DNA of 49,755 nucleotides from Propionicimonas sp. (GTDB lineage Bacteria; Actinomycetota; Actinomycetes; Propionibacteriales; Propionibacteriaceae). Position numbers and translations under genes: made by a program. Position 1 is the stretch's first letter, and the number at the start of each line of letters is the position of its first letter. Where the stretch lies: contig NZ_JARKPQ010000273.1 of NCBI RefSeq assembly GCF_029975155.1, positions 1 through 49,755 on the forward strand. The letters run 5' to 3'. The notes beneath the pieces were generated by a model, which was not told the DNA's origin, searched no databases, and worked only from the letters and a program-made list of their open reading frames with translations. Below, one piece after another: positions 1 to 8,908 of this stretch.

Positions 1-6
1 CTCTCG

Positions 7-12
7 TACGGT
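7..12 (+). promoter_or_regulatory. Putative leaderless -10 (TACGGT) of the HTH-less MmyB gene
   Basis: TACGGT lies 7 nt before the ATG at 20, so transcription would start at or next to the start codon. No Shine-Dalgarno precedes that ATG. The other two MmyB-type genes in the window have the same arrangement. The -35 region would lie outside the window. Confidence 0.4.
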
Positions 13-19
13 TGGGGCC

Positions 20-538
20 ATGAGCGCGAAGGGCGACGTGCGGGGGTTCCTCGTCTCTCGCCGCGCGCAGCTCACGCCGGCGATCGTGCAGACCCCGCAC
101 CTCGACCTCGTCGCCGCGAACACGCTCGGCCGCGACTTCTACGTCGACTGGCCGCTCGCCCGGCGCACCGGGGCGGCCATCCTCCGGCTGGAGGCCGGAC
201 GGGACCCGCTCAACGCGGAGCTGACAAGGCTGATCGGCGAACTGTCCACCCTGAGTCCGTACTTCCGCGAGGACTGGGCCCGTCGCGACGTGCACGAGCA
301 CCGCACTGGCGTCAAGCACGTCAACCACCCCGAGGTCGGCCGGCTCGACCTGGCCTTCGAGGTTCTGGAGACACCCGGGACGTCCGCTGAGCGCCTCGTC
401 ACCTACAGCGCCGACCCCGGCTCCGCGACGGCGGAGAAGCTCGCGCTCCTCGGCAGCCTGGCGGCGGAGAGTCCCGTAGAGAACACGCCGGCACGGTCCG
501 ACCGCCCGCGCGAGCACTACCCACAGGAGAAATCGTGA
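20..538 (+). CDS. MmyB/XRE-family regulator remnant lacking the HTH (ligand-binding domain only)
   Basis: 172 aa. The first ~20 residues (VRGFLVSRRAQLTP) match the N-terminal tip of MmyB-type XRE regulators. The sequence then jumps to the C-terminal ligand-binding-like domain (VAANTLGRDFY, LIGELSTLSPYFREDW, HEHRTGVKHVNHPEVG). Against the two full-length paralogues here (287 and 293 aa, at 6162 and 36326), about 100 residues including the whole HTH are missing. A second stretch of about 30 residues is missing between LGR-FY and DFY-DW. Both deletions keep the frame. The stop overlaps the next start (GTGA at 535), so it is translationally coupled to the SDR gene. It could be a decayed regulator or a DNA-binding-deficient sensor. 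Family membership is clear; function is not. Confidence 0.75.
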   Translation: MSAKGDVRGFLVSRRAQLTPAIVQTPHLDLVAANTLGRDFYVDWPLARRTGAAILRLEAGRDPLNAELTRLIGELSTLSPYFREDWARRDVHEHRTGVKHVNHPEVGRLDLAFEVLETPGTSAERLVTYSADPGSATAEKLALLGSLAAESPVENTPARSDRPREHYPQEKS

Positions 539-1512
539 GAATCGTCGTCATCGGTGGCAGCGGCCACATCGGCTCGTTCCTCGTCCCGCGCCTGGTGCGC
601 TCCGGCCACGACGTGGCCGCGGTGTCCCGCTCCGGCGGCACCGGCTACTCGGACGCACCGGAATGGGCGAGGGTGCGGCACGTCGCCGTCGATCGGCAGC
701 AACGGGACGCCGACGGCACCTTCGGCGACGCGATCCTCGAGCTCGAACCTGATGCCGTCATCGATCTCGTCTGCTTCACCCTGGACTCCGCGACCGCCCT
801 CGTCGACGCGCTGCGCGGCAAGGTCGGCCACCTGGTCCACTGCGGGTCCATCTGGCGGTACGGGCCGAGCCGGAAGCTCCCGATCGCCGAAGGCAGCGAC
901 TCGGCCGGCGCACCGTTCGACGAGTACGGCATCCAGAAGGCCGCCATCGCCCGGATGCTGAAGCAGGAGACGGCCTCCGGCGGCCTGGTCACGACGTCCA
1001 TCCACCCCGGGCACATCGTCGGGCCGGGCTGGCATCCCACCGGGCCGCTGGGCAACATCGATCCCGCGGTCTGGCGCACGCTCTCCTCCGGCGGAACCAT
1101 TCGGGTGCCCGGCAGCGGGACGGAAACGCTCCACCACGTCCACGCCGACGACGTCGCCCAGGCGTTCGAACTGGCCGTCGAGCACCGTGATGCCGCTCAG
1201 GGCGAGGACTTCAACGTGGTCGCCCCAACCGCGTTGAGCGTGCGCGGCTACATCGAGATCGCCTCCGGATGGTTCGGTCGGAAGGCGGTCCTGGAGAGCG
1301 TCACCTGGGAGGACTATCGGGCCTCCACGACCGAGGAGTACGCCCGCGAGAGCTGGGGCCACCTGCACCGCAGCCACGTGTTCGCGATCGAGAAGGCCAG
1401 GTCCCTGCTCGGCTACACCCCGCGCTACGAGCCCGAACAGGCTGTGCTCGAGTCGGTTCGCTGGCTGATCGACAACGGCCGGCTCACGGTGGACCGGCCG
1501 ATATCGGACTGA
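535..1512 (+). CDS. NAD-dependent epimerase/dehydratase family protein (extended SDR)
   Basis: 325 aa. The N-terminal Rossmann motif GGSGHIG (residues 7-13) marks an NAD(P)-binding extended SDR. A YGIQK stretch near residue 131 supplies the Tyr-x-x-x-Lys catalytic pair. HVHADDVAQAF near residue 202 is typical of the sugar-epimerase/isoflavone-reductase-like group. GTG is chosen as start because CAGGAGA precedes it at proper spacing and it overlaps the preceding stop. The substrate cannot be told. Pairing with an MmyB-type sensor remnant suggests an inducible reductase or epimerase. It converges on the Gfo/Idh gene. Confidence 0.85.
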   Translation: MRIVVIGGSGHIGSFLVPRLVRSGHDVAAVSRSGGTGYSDAPEWARVRHVAVDRQQRDADGTFGDAILELEPDAVIDLVCFTLDSATALVDALRGKVGHLVHCGSIWRYGPSRKLPIAEGSDSAGAPFDEYGIQKAAIARMLKQETASGGLVTTSIHPGHIVGPGWHPTGPLGNIDPAVWRTLSSGGTIRVPGSGTETLHHVHADDVAQAFELAVEHRDAAQGEDFNVVAPTALSVRGYIEIASGWFGRKAVLESVTWEDYRASTTEEYARESWGHLHRSHVFAIEKARSLLGYTPRYEPEQAVLESVRWLIDNGRLTVDRPISD

Positions 1513-1610
1513 CGGGGTCGGTGCCAGCTGGTCCGCCTGGTCAGGCTGGTACGCAACGACCTTCGCGCTCAACAATGGCGGCGGCGGCGCCGCCGGCTGC
1601 CTCCTCCTGC

Positions 1611-2831
1611 TCAGTCCCAGCCGGGATCAGCCGGGCCGTCGCCGTGGTCGGGAATCGCGAGCCGGGAGCCGCCCTGGCGTGCGGACTCGAACGCGATCAC
1701 CCCTGGCAGGGTGAACCGGGCCGCCCGCCAGGCATTGACCGGGGGCTGGGTCCTGGTGGTCACCGCGCGGACGAAGTCGTCGGCCAGGAAATGGTGGCTG
1801 CCCTCGTGCCCGTTGTGCGCGCCTTCGAACTCCTTCGGCAACCGCGAGCGGTCCTGGATCCTGGCGGTACCGGAGGCGAAGCTCTGCATCAGCGCCGGGT
1901 CGACATCGCCGAACCCCTCCGGGAGATCCCCGCCGCCGGTGTAGAACAGGTCGCTGATGTCGAGGGTGTCGCCCTTGGCGTAGTCCTCACCCTCGGTCTT
2001 CACGCTCAGCGTCGCCCCGTCACCGGACTGCTCGAAGACCTGCTCGGTGCCGTAGAAGCGGAACCGTGACTCGTGGCCCTTCCAGTAGCCCACCCTGCGG
2101 AACTCGTTGGTGCGCATCGCCCCGCCGTCGGCGAGCTCGAAGAGCGCGGTCATGTTGGAGAAGTCGTTGTCCCACAGCGAGATGCTCTTGTCGAAGATGC
2201 CGTCGGTGCCCGTGTCGCGGATGCCGATGCACGACACGGTGGTGGCGAACGTGGGCAGCGCCCCCAGCACCCCGCCGACGGCGTGGGTCGGGTAGAGCAT
2301 GGGCGGGTAGCTGGCGGTCGCTTTCCAGTCCTCGCCGCCGCTGAACTGATAGGCGGCCGAGAAGCCGTTGTCCATGTCGTGGACGTAGTCGCCCTCGGAG
2401 TAGAAGACGCGCCCGAACTCGCCGGCGGCGATCCGTTGCCGCGCGTAGATCACCGCGGGGTTGTAGTAGCTGGTCTCGCCCATCATGTAGATCAGCCCGG
2501 TCTGCTCGACCTTCGCCACGATGGCGGCGATCTCCTCGGCGCTGATCGCCATCGGCACCGCCGAGTAGACGTTCTTGCCTGCCTCGAGCGCCTTGAGGGC
2601 CAGTTCGCCATGACTCCACCGCTGCGTCATCACCGCGACCGAGTCCACGTCGGAAGCCAGCATCGCGTCGACGTCCGGGAAGCTGCCGGCCAGGTCGTAC
2701 CGCTCGACGTGCTGAGCGGCCCGCTCCGCCATCAGGTCGGTGACATAGACCGCCTCGACATCTGGATGCAGCCGCCAGAGGCTGATGAAGTTCCGGGCAA
2801 ACTGGCCGGTTCCGATGACACCAATTTTCAC
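1611..2831 (-). CDS. Gfo/Idh/MocA family oxidoreductase
   Basis: 406 aa from a GTG at 2831 (VKIGVIGTGQFARNF). This start puts the Rossmann fold at the N-terminus as in the family, with GAAAGGA 11 nt upstream; an in-frame start 60 nt earlier would add an unrelated extension. The cofactor-domain motif GxGxxA is at residues 7-12, the EAGKNVYSAVPMA stretch (usually EKP) is near residue 90, and GGED/YPPMLYPTH lie in the substrate domain. These enzymes oxidise or reduce sugars, inositols or sugar-like compounds with NAD(P). The gene is divergent from a LacI regulator with a perfect palindrome between them, so that regulator probably controls it. The substrate is unknown. Confidence 0.85.
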   Translation of the reverse strand: MKIGVIGTGQFARNFISLWRLHPDVEAVYVTDLMAERAAQHVERYDLAGSFPDVDAMLASDVDSVAVMTQRWSHGELALKALEAGKNVYSAVPMAISAEEIAAIVAKVEQTGLIYMMGETSYYNPAVIYARQRIAAGEFGRVFYSEGDYVHDMDNGFSAAYQFSGGEDWKATASYPPMLYPTHAVGGVLGALPTFATTVSCIGIRDTGTDGIFDKSISLWDNDFSNMTALFELADGGAMRTNEFRRVGYWKGHESRFRFYGTEQVFEQSGDGATLSVKTEGEDYAKGDTLDISDLFYTGGGDLPEGFGDVDPALMQSFASGTARIQDRSRLPKEFEGAHNGHEGSHHFLADDFVRAVTTRTQPPVNAWRAARFTLPGVIAFESARQGGSRLAIPDHGDGPADPGWD

Positions 2832-2982
2832 GGTGACGGCGGTCCTTTCGATGCTGAGGATCGGTGTATCCAGGTGATGAACGAGCGGCAAGCGACACCG
2901 GAGTCGAGTTCACGCCGAACCCTTCCGGGGTCACCCAGGTTGGCTCGTCAAGTGACCAGCCCGCCTCCGTGACGACTCCAAA

Positions 2983-2996
2983 GTTACCCGGGTAAC
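2983..2996. promoter_or_regulatory. Candidate LacI operator (perfect 14-bp palindrome)
   Basis: GTTACCCGGGTAAC is a perfect inverted repeat with a central CG, the usual symmetry of LacI-family operators. It lies between the divergent Gfo/Idh gene (start 2831) and the lacI-type gene (start 3088). Binding is inferred. Confidence 0.5.
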
Positions 2997-3087
2997 CTGG
3001 TCCGGTGCAAGTTGTTCTAGGATGACTTCAGCTTCCGGGAGATCCGCGCCTGGAAGTGTCCACTGATCCCCCGCAGGAAGGCTGCCG

Positions 3088-4113
3088 GTGTCGTCGGAGC
3101 ACCCTCCGGCCCAAAGGCCTCGCGCCGCCACCCGGACCGATGTCGCGCGCTACGCAGGCGTCAGCACGGCGGTCGTCAGCTTCGTGGTCAACGACGGCCC
3201 CAAGCCGGTGTCGGAGGCGACCAGGCGCCGGGTACTGGACGCGGTCGCGCACCTTGGTTACCGACCCAATCGCACCGCTCGCGCCCTTTCCCTGGGCAGC
3301 ACGAAGACCCTTGGCCTCGTCGTTCCCGACGCCACCAATCCGTTCTTCGCCGAGTACACCCAGCAGTTGCAGCAGGCGGCGGCCGATCTTGGCTACGCAT
3401 TGCTGATGACGGCAGGCGGGCCCGGCCCGGACGCCGAGCTGCGCTCGATGCTCGATCTCTGCGACCGCCAGATCGACGGGTTGATCGTCGCTCGGTACAC
3501 CGCTGTCGGCCGGCTCGAGGAACTGCATCGTCACGGCACGCAGCCGCCCGTGGTCATCATCGATGCCGCCGCGCCCGTCCCCGGCTACGCCACCGTGGGC
3601 CCCGATGCCGCCGACGGCATGTCGATGGTGGTCGGACACCTCCTGGGCCTGCACGACCACCAGAGCGTCTCCCTGATCATCGGCGACAGCGTGGAGCCGG
3701 TCGCCGACGGACGCGAGACCGGCTGGCGGCAGGCCCACGCTCAGGCCGGTCGGGACATCGGCCAGGTGGCGAGAACCGCCTTCACCCGCGACGGTGGCTA
3801 CCGGGCCGGGCGTGAACTCCTGCAGGGCACGGACCGGCCCACCGCCGTGGTCACGAGCTCGGACCTGCAGGCCATCGGCCTGCTGATGGCGGCGCGCGAC
3901 CTGCACCTCCGGGTTCCCGAGGACCTCGCCGTCGCGAGCTTCGACGGAACCGAGGAGACCCGGTACACCGCTCCCCCGCTGACCACCGTCCGCCAGCCCG
4001 TGACCGCGATGGCCGCCGCCGCGATCGACCAGATCGTCCACCACCGTCCGCCGACCCACCAGACGTTCCCGATGGAGCTTCTCGTCCGCCGCTCCTGCGG
4101 ATGCCCAACCTGA
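3088..4113 (+). CDS. LacI family transcriptional regulator
   Basis: 341 aa. An N-terminal LacI HTH (TRTDVARYAGVSTAVVSFVVND, about residues 16-37) and hinge helix (YRPNRTARALSLGSTKTLGLVVPD) are followed by a periplasmic-binding-protein-like sensor domain. The C-terminus has the family TTVRQP motif. The GTG start has AGGAAG 7 nt upstream. It is divergent from the sugar-type oxidoreductase and followed after 27 nt by an acetyltransferase gene, so a sugar-responsive repressor of both and of itself is likely. The effector is unknown. Confidence 0.9.
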   Translation: MSSEHPPAQRPRAATRTDVARYAGVSTAVVSFVVNDGPKPVSEATRRRVLDAVAHLGYRPNRTARALSLGSTKTLGLVVPDATNPFFAEYTQQLQQAAADLGYALLMTAGGPGPDAELRSMLDLCDRQIDGLIVARYTAVGRLEELHRHGTQPPVVIIDAAAPVPGYATVGPDAADGMSMVVGHLLGLHDHQSVSLIIGDSVEPVADGRETGWRQAHAQAGRDIGQVARTAFTRDGGYRAGRELLQGTDRPTAVVTSSDLQAIGLLMAARDLHLRVPEDLAVASFDGTEETRYTAPPLTTVRQPVTAMAAAAIDQIVHHRPPTHQTFPMELLVRRSCGCPT

Positions 4114-4140
4114 GTGACCCAGCCACAGTTCGGAGTACCG

Positions 4141-4731
4141 ATGGATCTTGACCAGCAGCGAGCGCACATCCTGACCGGGCAGATGTACAACGATCTGACT
4201 CCCGAACTCGTGTCCGCCCGCGAGCGCGCGGTCGTCGCTACCAACGCCTACAACGCCAGCTACGGCCGGCCGGCCGCCGAACGGGAGGCACTCCTCGCGG
4301 AGCTGCTCGGCGAGGTGGGCGCCAACGCGTACTTCGAGCCGGTCTTCCGGTGCGAGTTCGGCGACAACATCCACCTGGGCGCGAACTTCTACGCCAACTT
4401 CGACTGCGTCATGCTGGACGGCGGATGTATCTCGATCGGTGACAACGTGCTCTTCGGCCCCCGGGTCGGCCTGTACACCACCAACCACGCCGTGGATCCG
4501 GTGGAACGCGCCGCGGGCGCCTGCTACGCCAGGCCGATCGCCATCGGGAACAGTGTCTGGGTCGGTGCCGGGGTGAACATCAACCAGGGCGTGACCATCG
4601 GTGACAACTGCATCATCGGGTCCGGCAGTGTCGTGACCAGGTCGATACCGCCGAACACGATCGCCGCCGGGGTTCCGGCCCGTCCCCTTCGCGAGATCAC
4701 CGAGGCGGACCGCACGGGGTACATCGCCTAG
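4141..4731 (+). CDS. Maltose/galactoside O-acetyltransferase-like (left-handed beta-helix)
   Basis: 196 aa. It begins with the Mac domain typical of maltose acetyltransferases (HILTGQMYNDLTPELVSAR) followed by hexapeptide repeats (IHLGANFYANFDCVMLDGG, ISIGDNVLFGP, IGNSVWVGAGVNINQGVTIGDNCIIGSGSVV). The likely catalytic His is in YTTNHAVD. ATG 4141 is chosen because CGGAG sits 5 nt before it; a GTG at 4114 directly abutting the lacI stop has no ribosome site. It would acetylate a sugar hydroxyl with acetyl-CoA in the cytoplasm. It probably shares a transcript with lacI. Confidence 0.85.
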   Translation: MDLDQQRAHILTGQMYNDLTPELVSARERAVVATNAYNASYGRPAAEREALLAELLGEVGANAYFEPVFRCEFGDNIHLGANFYANFDCVMLDGGCISIGDNVLFGPRVGLYTTNHAVDPVERAAGACYARPIAIGNSVWVGAGVNINQGVTIGDNCIIGSGSVVTRSIPPNTIAAGVPARPLREITEADRTGYIA

Positions 4732-4769
4732 CCGCACGGCCGTCCCGCGGGCGCCCGGATTCGGGTAGG

Positions 4770-5738
<969 letters not shown>

Positions 5739-5739
5739 C

Positions 5740-6159
5740 TCAGAGCTCCGTGCCCGCGAGCGCGGCGACCCGGTAGTCCGCGTCGTCCACGTGCTCCTGC
5801 CAGGTGACCGCCTCCTGGCCGGCGGCGAGTTCGACGACACCGCTCATCGCCAGGTGCGCCATGACCTGGTCGGGCATGGCGCCGTGCCAGTGCCGCTGGT
5901 TCGGCGGCGTCCACACGGTCATGCCGGGACGCAGCACGATCACCTCGTCCGCGGTGACCACCAGGCCGACCCCCTCGAGGCAGTGCAGCATCTGGCCGGC
6001 GGCGTGCGAGTGCCAGGCGGTGTGCGCGCCCGGGGTGAAGTGGACGGCGCCGACGCTGAAGCCCGCGTCCGGGTGCCGCACGACCATATCGACGTAGACG
6101 TCCCCGGTGAACCGTTCCGCGGGCCCCTTCGCGGTGGTCGGCCTCGGCAGTTGTTCCAT
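5740..6159 (-). CDS. Cupin domain protein
   Basis: 139 aa single-domain cupin. The first cupin motif is GAHTAWHSHAAGQMLHCLEG (metal ligands in HSH) and the second is PPNQRHWHGAMPD. This subgroup often sits beside CMD and AKR genes and resembles RmlC-like small cupins. It lies between the MmyB-type regulator (2 nt upstream) and the AKR (1 nt downstream), so all three form one tight operon. The function is not assigned beyond a metal-binding beta-barrel, possibly a dioxygenase or isomerase. Confidence 0.85.
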   Translation of the reverse strand: MEQLPRPTTAKGPAERFTGDVYVDMVVRHPDAGFSVGAVHFTPGAHTAWHSHAAGQMLHCLEGVGLVVTADEVIVLRPGMTVWTPPNQRHWHGAMPDQVMAHLAMSGVVELAAGQEAVTWQEHVDDADYRVAALAGTEL

Positions 6160-6161
6160 GA

Positions 6162-7025
6162 CTACTCCTTCACAGTGATGGGGACGGACGGCGTGGCCGT
6201 CCAGCTGGCGAGCAGGGCCAGGCCCTCCGCGGACGGCGAGCCGGGCTCGGCGACGTAGGCGTTCAGCCGCAGCCCGGGATCGGCGGTCAGCTCCATGGAC
6301 TCGTACGTCAGGGTCAGGTCACCCACCAGCGGGTGGTGGAATTTCTTCACCCCCGTGCGGTGCTGCCGCACGTTGTGGGCGGCCCAGAGGGTGCGGAACA
6401 GCTCGCTGCGGGTGGACAGCTCCCCCACCAGCTGGGTGAGGCCCTGGTCGTAGGGGTTCTCGCCGGCCAGTGTGCGCAGCAGCGCGGCGGCCTCGCCGGC
6501 GACCTTCTCCCACTCGAGGAAGAACTCCCTCGCCGCCAGGTCGAGGAAGACGAAGCGGGCGACATTCGGCCGTCCGGGCATGGCCAGCACGGGTGCGTAC
6601 AGCGCCTGGCCGAGGGCGTTCGCGGCGAGGATGTCGGTACGGGCGTTGCGCACGTACGCGGCCGTCCCGGACATGGAGTCCAGCAGCCACTGCACAGGCG
6701 GACGGACGGTGCCCCGCCCCGTCCGCCGCGACGGCGCGCGCTCGTCCGCTGTCCTGGCGAGGTCGTGCAGATGTGCCCGCTCGGCCTCGTCCAGCTGCAG
6801 GGCGTTCGCGACGGCCTCCAGCACCGCCTCGGACGCGCCGCCCAGATTCCCCCGCTCCAGCCGGATGTAGTACTCGACGCTCACCCCCGCCAGCAGCGCG
6901 ACCTCCTCGCGGCGCAGGCCCTCGACGCGGCGCCGCTCACCCCAGGTGGGCAGCCCAGCCCGCTCGGGCGTGATCCGGGCTCTGCGGGTGCGGAGGAACT
7001 CCGCCGCGTCCTTCCGAACGTCCAT
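6162..7025 (-). CDS. MmyB-type XRE transcriptional regulator
   Basis: 287 aa. The N-terminal HTH (RRVEGLRREEVALLAGVSVEYYIRLERGN, about residues 31-59) is of the MmyB-type XRE group. A C-terminal MmyB-like ligand-binding domain follows (DILAANALGQALY, ELSTRSELFRTLWAAHNVRQHRTGVKKFHHP). It heads the operon with the cupin and AKR and probably responds to a small lipid-like or redox-related ligand. TAGCCT lies 7 nt before the ATG, consistent with a leaderless mRNA. It is paralogous to the genes at 20 and 36326. Confidence 0.9.
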   Translation of the reverse strand: MDVRKDAAEFLRTRRARITPERAGLPTWGERRRVEGLRREEVALLAGVSVEYYIRLERGNLGGASEAVLEAVANALQLDEAERAHLHDLARTADERAPSRRTGRGTVRPPVQWLLDSMSGTAAYVRNARTDILAANALGQALYAPVLAMPGRPNVARFVFLDLAAREFFLEWEKVAGEAAALLRTLAGENPYDQGLTQLVGELSTRSELFRTLWAAHNVRQHRTGVKKFHHPLVGDLTLTYESMELTADPGLRLNAYVAEPGSPSAEGLALLASWTATPSVPITVKE

Positions 7026-7032
7026 GCCGTTC

Positions 7033-7038
7033 AGGCTA
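7033..7038 (-). promoter_or_regulatory. Putative leaderless -10 (TAGCCT) of the MmyB-cupin-AKR operon
   Basis: On the minus strand TAGCCT ends 7 nt before the ATG at 7025 and no ribosome-binding site is present. Confidence 0.4.
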
Positions 7039-7102
7039 GGCCTCAGCCGGACTGCCGGGGAGACACTGGCTTTACCTCTCTACGCACCGCAGACCTCGCC
7101 GA

Positions 7103-7175
7103 GATATCCCGGCGTTCGCCGGGATGACGGTGGACGAGCTTCGCGAGCGCGTCTCGACAAGCTCGACGAACGGTT
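7103..7175. repeat. Two dispersed intergenic repeats (GGCGTTCGCC hairpin and TCTCGACAAGCTCGAC)
   Basis: Positions 7103-7128 hold the reverse form of the GTCATCCCGGCGAACGCC repeat, also at 18025 and 27943. Positions 7146-7175 hold the GCGTCTCGACAAGCTCGAC repeat, also at 10338, 10623, 28042 (inverted) and 39364. Both lie in the gap between the XRE regulator and pdxT. No gene is visible in this gap. Confidence 0.7.
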
Positions 7176-7210
7176 CGTCGGAAGGGCCCCGCCCAACCCA
7201 GACCGCGCCC

Positions 7211-7822
7211 TCAGGCCGCGCGGGACGCGCCGGCGGCGGCGGCGAGCAGCAGCCGGTGGAACGCGGGTTCGCCGGTCAGCTCAGGGTGGAACGCGACACC
7301 GGTGACCGCACCGGAGCGGACGGCGACCACGTGTCCGTCCCTGGTTCCGAGCGCCTCCACGCCCGCGCCCATCCTGGTCACGACCGGCGCGCGGATGAAC
7401 GCCACCTCGACCCTGCCCAGCGCCGTGGCGAGGGTGGTCTCGGCCGAGTCCACCTGAGGGCCGAGCGCATTGCGGCGGACGGTCACGTCCAGCACCCCCA
7501 GCGACTGCTGCCCCGGCGCCGGGTCCTCCACCTCGGACGCCAGCAGCACCAGGCCCGCACACGTGCCGAGGGTCGGCACACCGGCCGTGATCGCCTCCCG
7601 CAGCGGCTCGAACAGCCCGAACATCCGCAGCAGCTTGTCGATCGCCGACGACTCCCCGCCCGGCAGCACCAGTGCGTCCACCCTGAGTCCGTCCGGTCCG
7701 AGCAGGTCGGACGGTGCGCGCACCAGCCGCGTCCGCGCACCGAGGTGCTCCAGCAACCGGACGTGCTCAGCGACCCCACCCTGCAACCCCAGGACGCCGA
7801 CGCTCGGCGTTGCCGCGCTCAC
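7211..7822 (-). CDS. pdxT: Pyridoxal 5'-phosphate synthase glutaminase subunit
   Basis: 203 aa. VGVLGLQGGVAEH opens the class-I glutaminase fold. PGGESSAIDKLL carries the PdxT signature, GTCAGLVLLA holds the catalytic Cys, and FHPELTGE contains the His-x-Glu of the triad. It hydrolyses glutamine and passes ammonia to PdxS. The GTG at 7822 is chosen because GGAGG lies about 8 nt upstream; the longer frame reads through a repeat palindrome. It lies downstream of pdxS in the same direction, separated by 109 bp that contain a 29-bp inverted repeat. Confidence 0.92.
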   Translation of the reverse strand: MSAATPSVGVLGLQGGVAEHVRLLEHLGARTRLVRAPSDLLGPDGLRVDALVLPGGESSAIDKLLRMFGLFEPLREAITAGVPTLGTCAGLVLLASEVEDPAPGQQSLGVLDVTVRRNALGPQVDSAETTLATALGRVEVAFIRAPVVTRMGAGVEALGTRDGHVVAVRSGAVTGVAFHPELTGEPAFHRLLLAAAAGASRAA

Positions 7823-7841
7823 GACCGCCGCCTCCGACCAT

Positions 7842-7909
7842 CGAACGCCTCCGTTCCGGTCAAACGCTCCAGCGCAGGCGGGAGCGTTTGACCGGAACGG
7901 TGGCGTTCG
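7842..7909. repeat. 29-bp inverted repeat between pdxS and pdxT
   Basis: The left arm 7842-7870 and right arm 7881-7909 are complementary over 29 bp with one mismatch, around a 10-nt centre. The arms contain CCGTTCCGGTCAAACGCTCC. Such length and perfection fit a mobile palindromic repeat. In RNA it would form a very stable hairpin that could reduce pdxT relative to pdxS. No second copy was seen in this window. Confidence 0.8.
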
Positions 7910-7931
7910 GTGACGGCGGCGGGGCCCATGC

Positions 7932-8837
7932 TCACCAGCCCCGCTCGGCCAGGCGGTGGGGAGCGGGCAGGTCGGCGACGTTGATCCCGACCATCGCCTC
8001 ACCCAGGCCGCGCGACGCCTCGGCGACCACCGCAGGGTCGTCGTAGCGGGCGGTCGCCGTCACGATCGCGGCCGCACGCGCCGCCGGGTTGCCGGACTTG
8101 AAGATCCCCGAGCCCACGAACACGCCGTCCGCGCCCAACTGCATCATCAGCGCGGCGTCCGCGGGAGTGGCCACACCACCGGCCGTGAACAGCACCACCG
8201 GGAGCGTCCCGGTCTCGGCCACCTCGCGGACCAGGTCGAGCGGCGCCCGCAGGTCCTTCGCCGCCACGTACAGCTCGTCGGGGTTGGCCTCGTAGGTGGC
8301 CCTGAGGACGGCGATCTCGTGCCGGATCGTCCGGATGTGCTTGGTCGCCTCGGACACGTCGCCGGTGCCGGCCTCACCCTTCGAGCGGATCATCGCCGCA
8401 CCCTCCGCGATCCGGCGCAACGCCTCACCGAGGTTCGTGGCCCCGCAGACGAACGGGACGGTGAACGCGTGCTTGTCGATGTGGTTGGCGTAGTCCGCCG
8501 GCGACAGCACCTCGGACTCGTCGATGTAGTCCACCTTCAGGTACTCGAGCACCTGTGCCTCGACGAAGTGCCCGATCCGGGCCTTGGCCATCACCGGGAT
8601 CGACACCGCCTCGATGATCGCGCTGATCAGGTCGGGGTCGCTCATCCGGGCCACACCGCCCTGGGCGCGGATATCGGCGGGGACGCGCTCCAGCGCCATC
8701 ACCGCCACCGCGCCGGCGTCCTCGGCGATCCGGGCCTGCTCGGGCGTGACCACGTCCATGATCACCCCGCCCTTCAGCATGTCGGCGAGTCCGCGCTTGA
8801 CCCCGGGAGTTCCGATGGTTGTTGTCATGGCCACCAT
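7932..8837 (-). CDS. pdxS: Pyridoxal 5'-phosphate synthase subunit PdxS
   Basis: 301 aa. The (beta/alpha)8 synthase makes PLP from ribose 5-phosphate, glyceraldehyde 3-phosphate and ammonia supplied by Pdx[29 protein letters not shown] (substrate Lys), [10 protein letters not shown] (second Lys) and [32 protein letters not shown] are all intact. Two in-frame ATGs lie 9 nt apart (8837, 8828). 8837 is preferred because a -10-like TATTCC ends 7 nt before it. 8828 remains possible with a weak GGTGG. Transcription diverges from pdxR. Confidence 0.93.
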   Translation of the reverse strand: MVAMTTTIGTPGVKRGLADMLKGGVIMDVVTPEQARIAEDAGAVAVMALERVPADIRAQGGVARMSDPDLISAIIEAVSIPVMAKARIGHFVEAQVLEYLKVDYIDESEVLSPADYANHIDKHAFTVPFVCGATNLGEALRRIAEGAAMIRSKGEAGTGDVSEATKHIRTIRHEIAVLRATYEANPDELYVAAKDLRAPLDLVREVAETGTLPVVLFTAGGVATPADAALMMQLGADGVFVGSGIFKSGNPAARAAAIVTATARYDDPAVVAEASRGLGEAMVGINVADLPAPHRLAERGW

Positions 8838-8844
8838 GCTGGAC

Positions 8845-8902
8845 GGAATACTGGTCCAGCCCAAGATCCAGAACTGCCCGATTCTCGATGAACCAGTATT
8901 CT
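8845..8902. promoter_or_regulatory. pdxS/pdxR divergent promoter with PdxR-type inverted repeat
   Basis: GAATACTGGT (8846-8855) and ACCAGTATTC (8892-8901) are perfect inverted copies. Each contains a -10-like hexamer reading outward: TATTCC on the minus strand, 7 nt before pdxS ATG 8837, and TATTCT on the plus strand, 6 nt before pdxR ATG 8909. Both mRNAs would be leaderless, and a regulator bound to either repeat would cover the -10. Confidence 0.5.
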
Positions 8903-8908
8903 GCAGGG

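Noticed and set aside
517-1575. 352-aa minus-strand frame opposite the SDR gene
   Set aside because: Antisense shadow. The plus-strand SDR has a ribosome site, a Rossmann motif and coupling to the gene before it.
3028-4737. 569-aa minus-strand frame across lacI and the acetyltransferase
   Set aside because: It spans two well-supported genes on the other strand and has low-complexity composition without domains.
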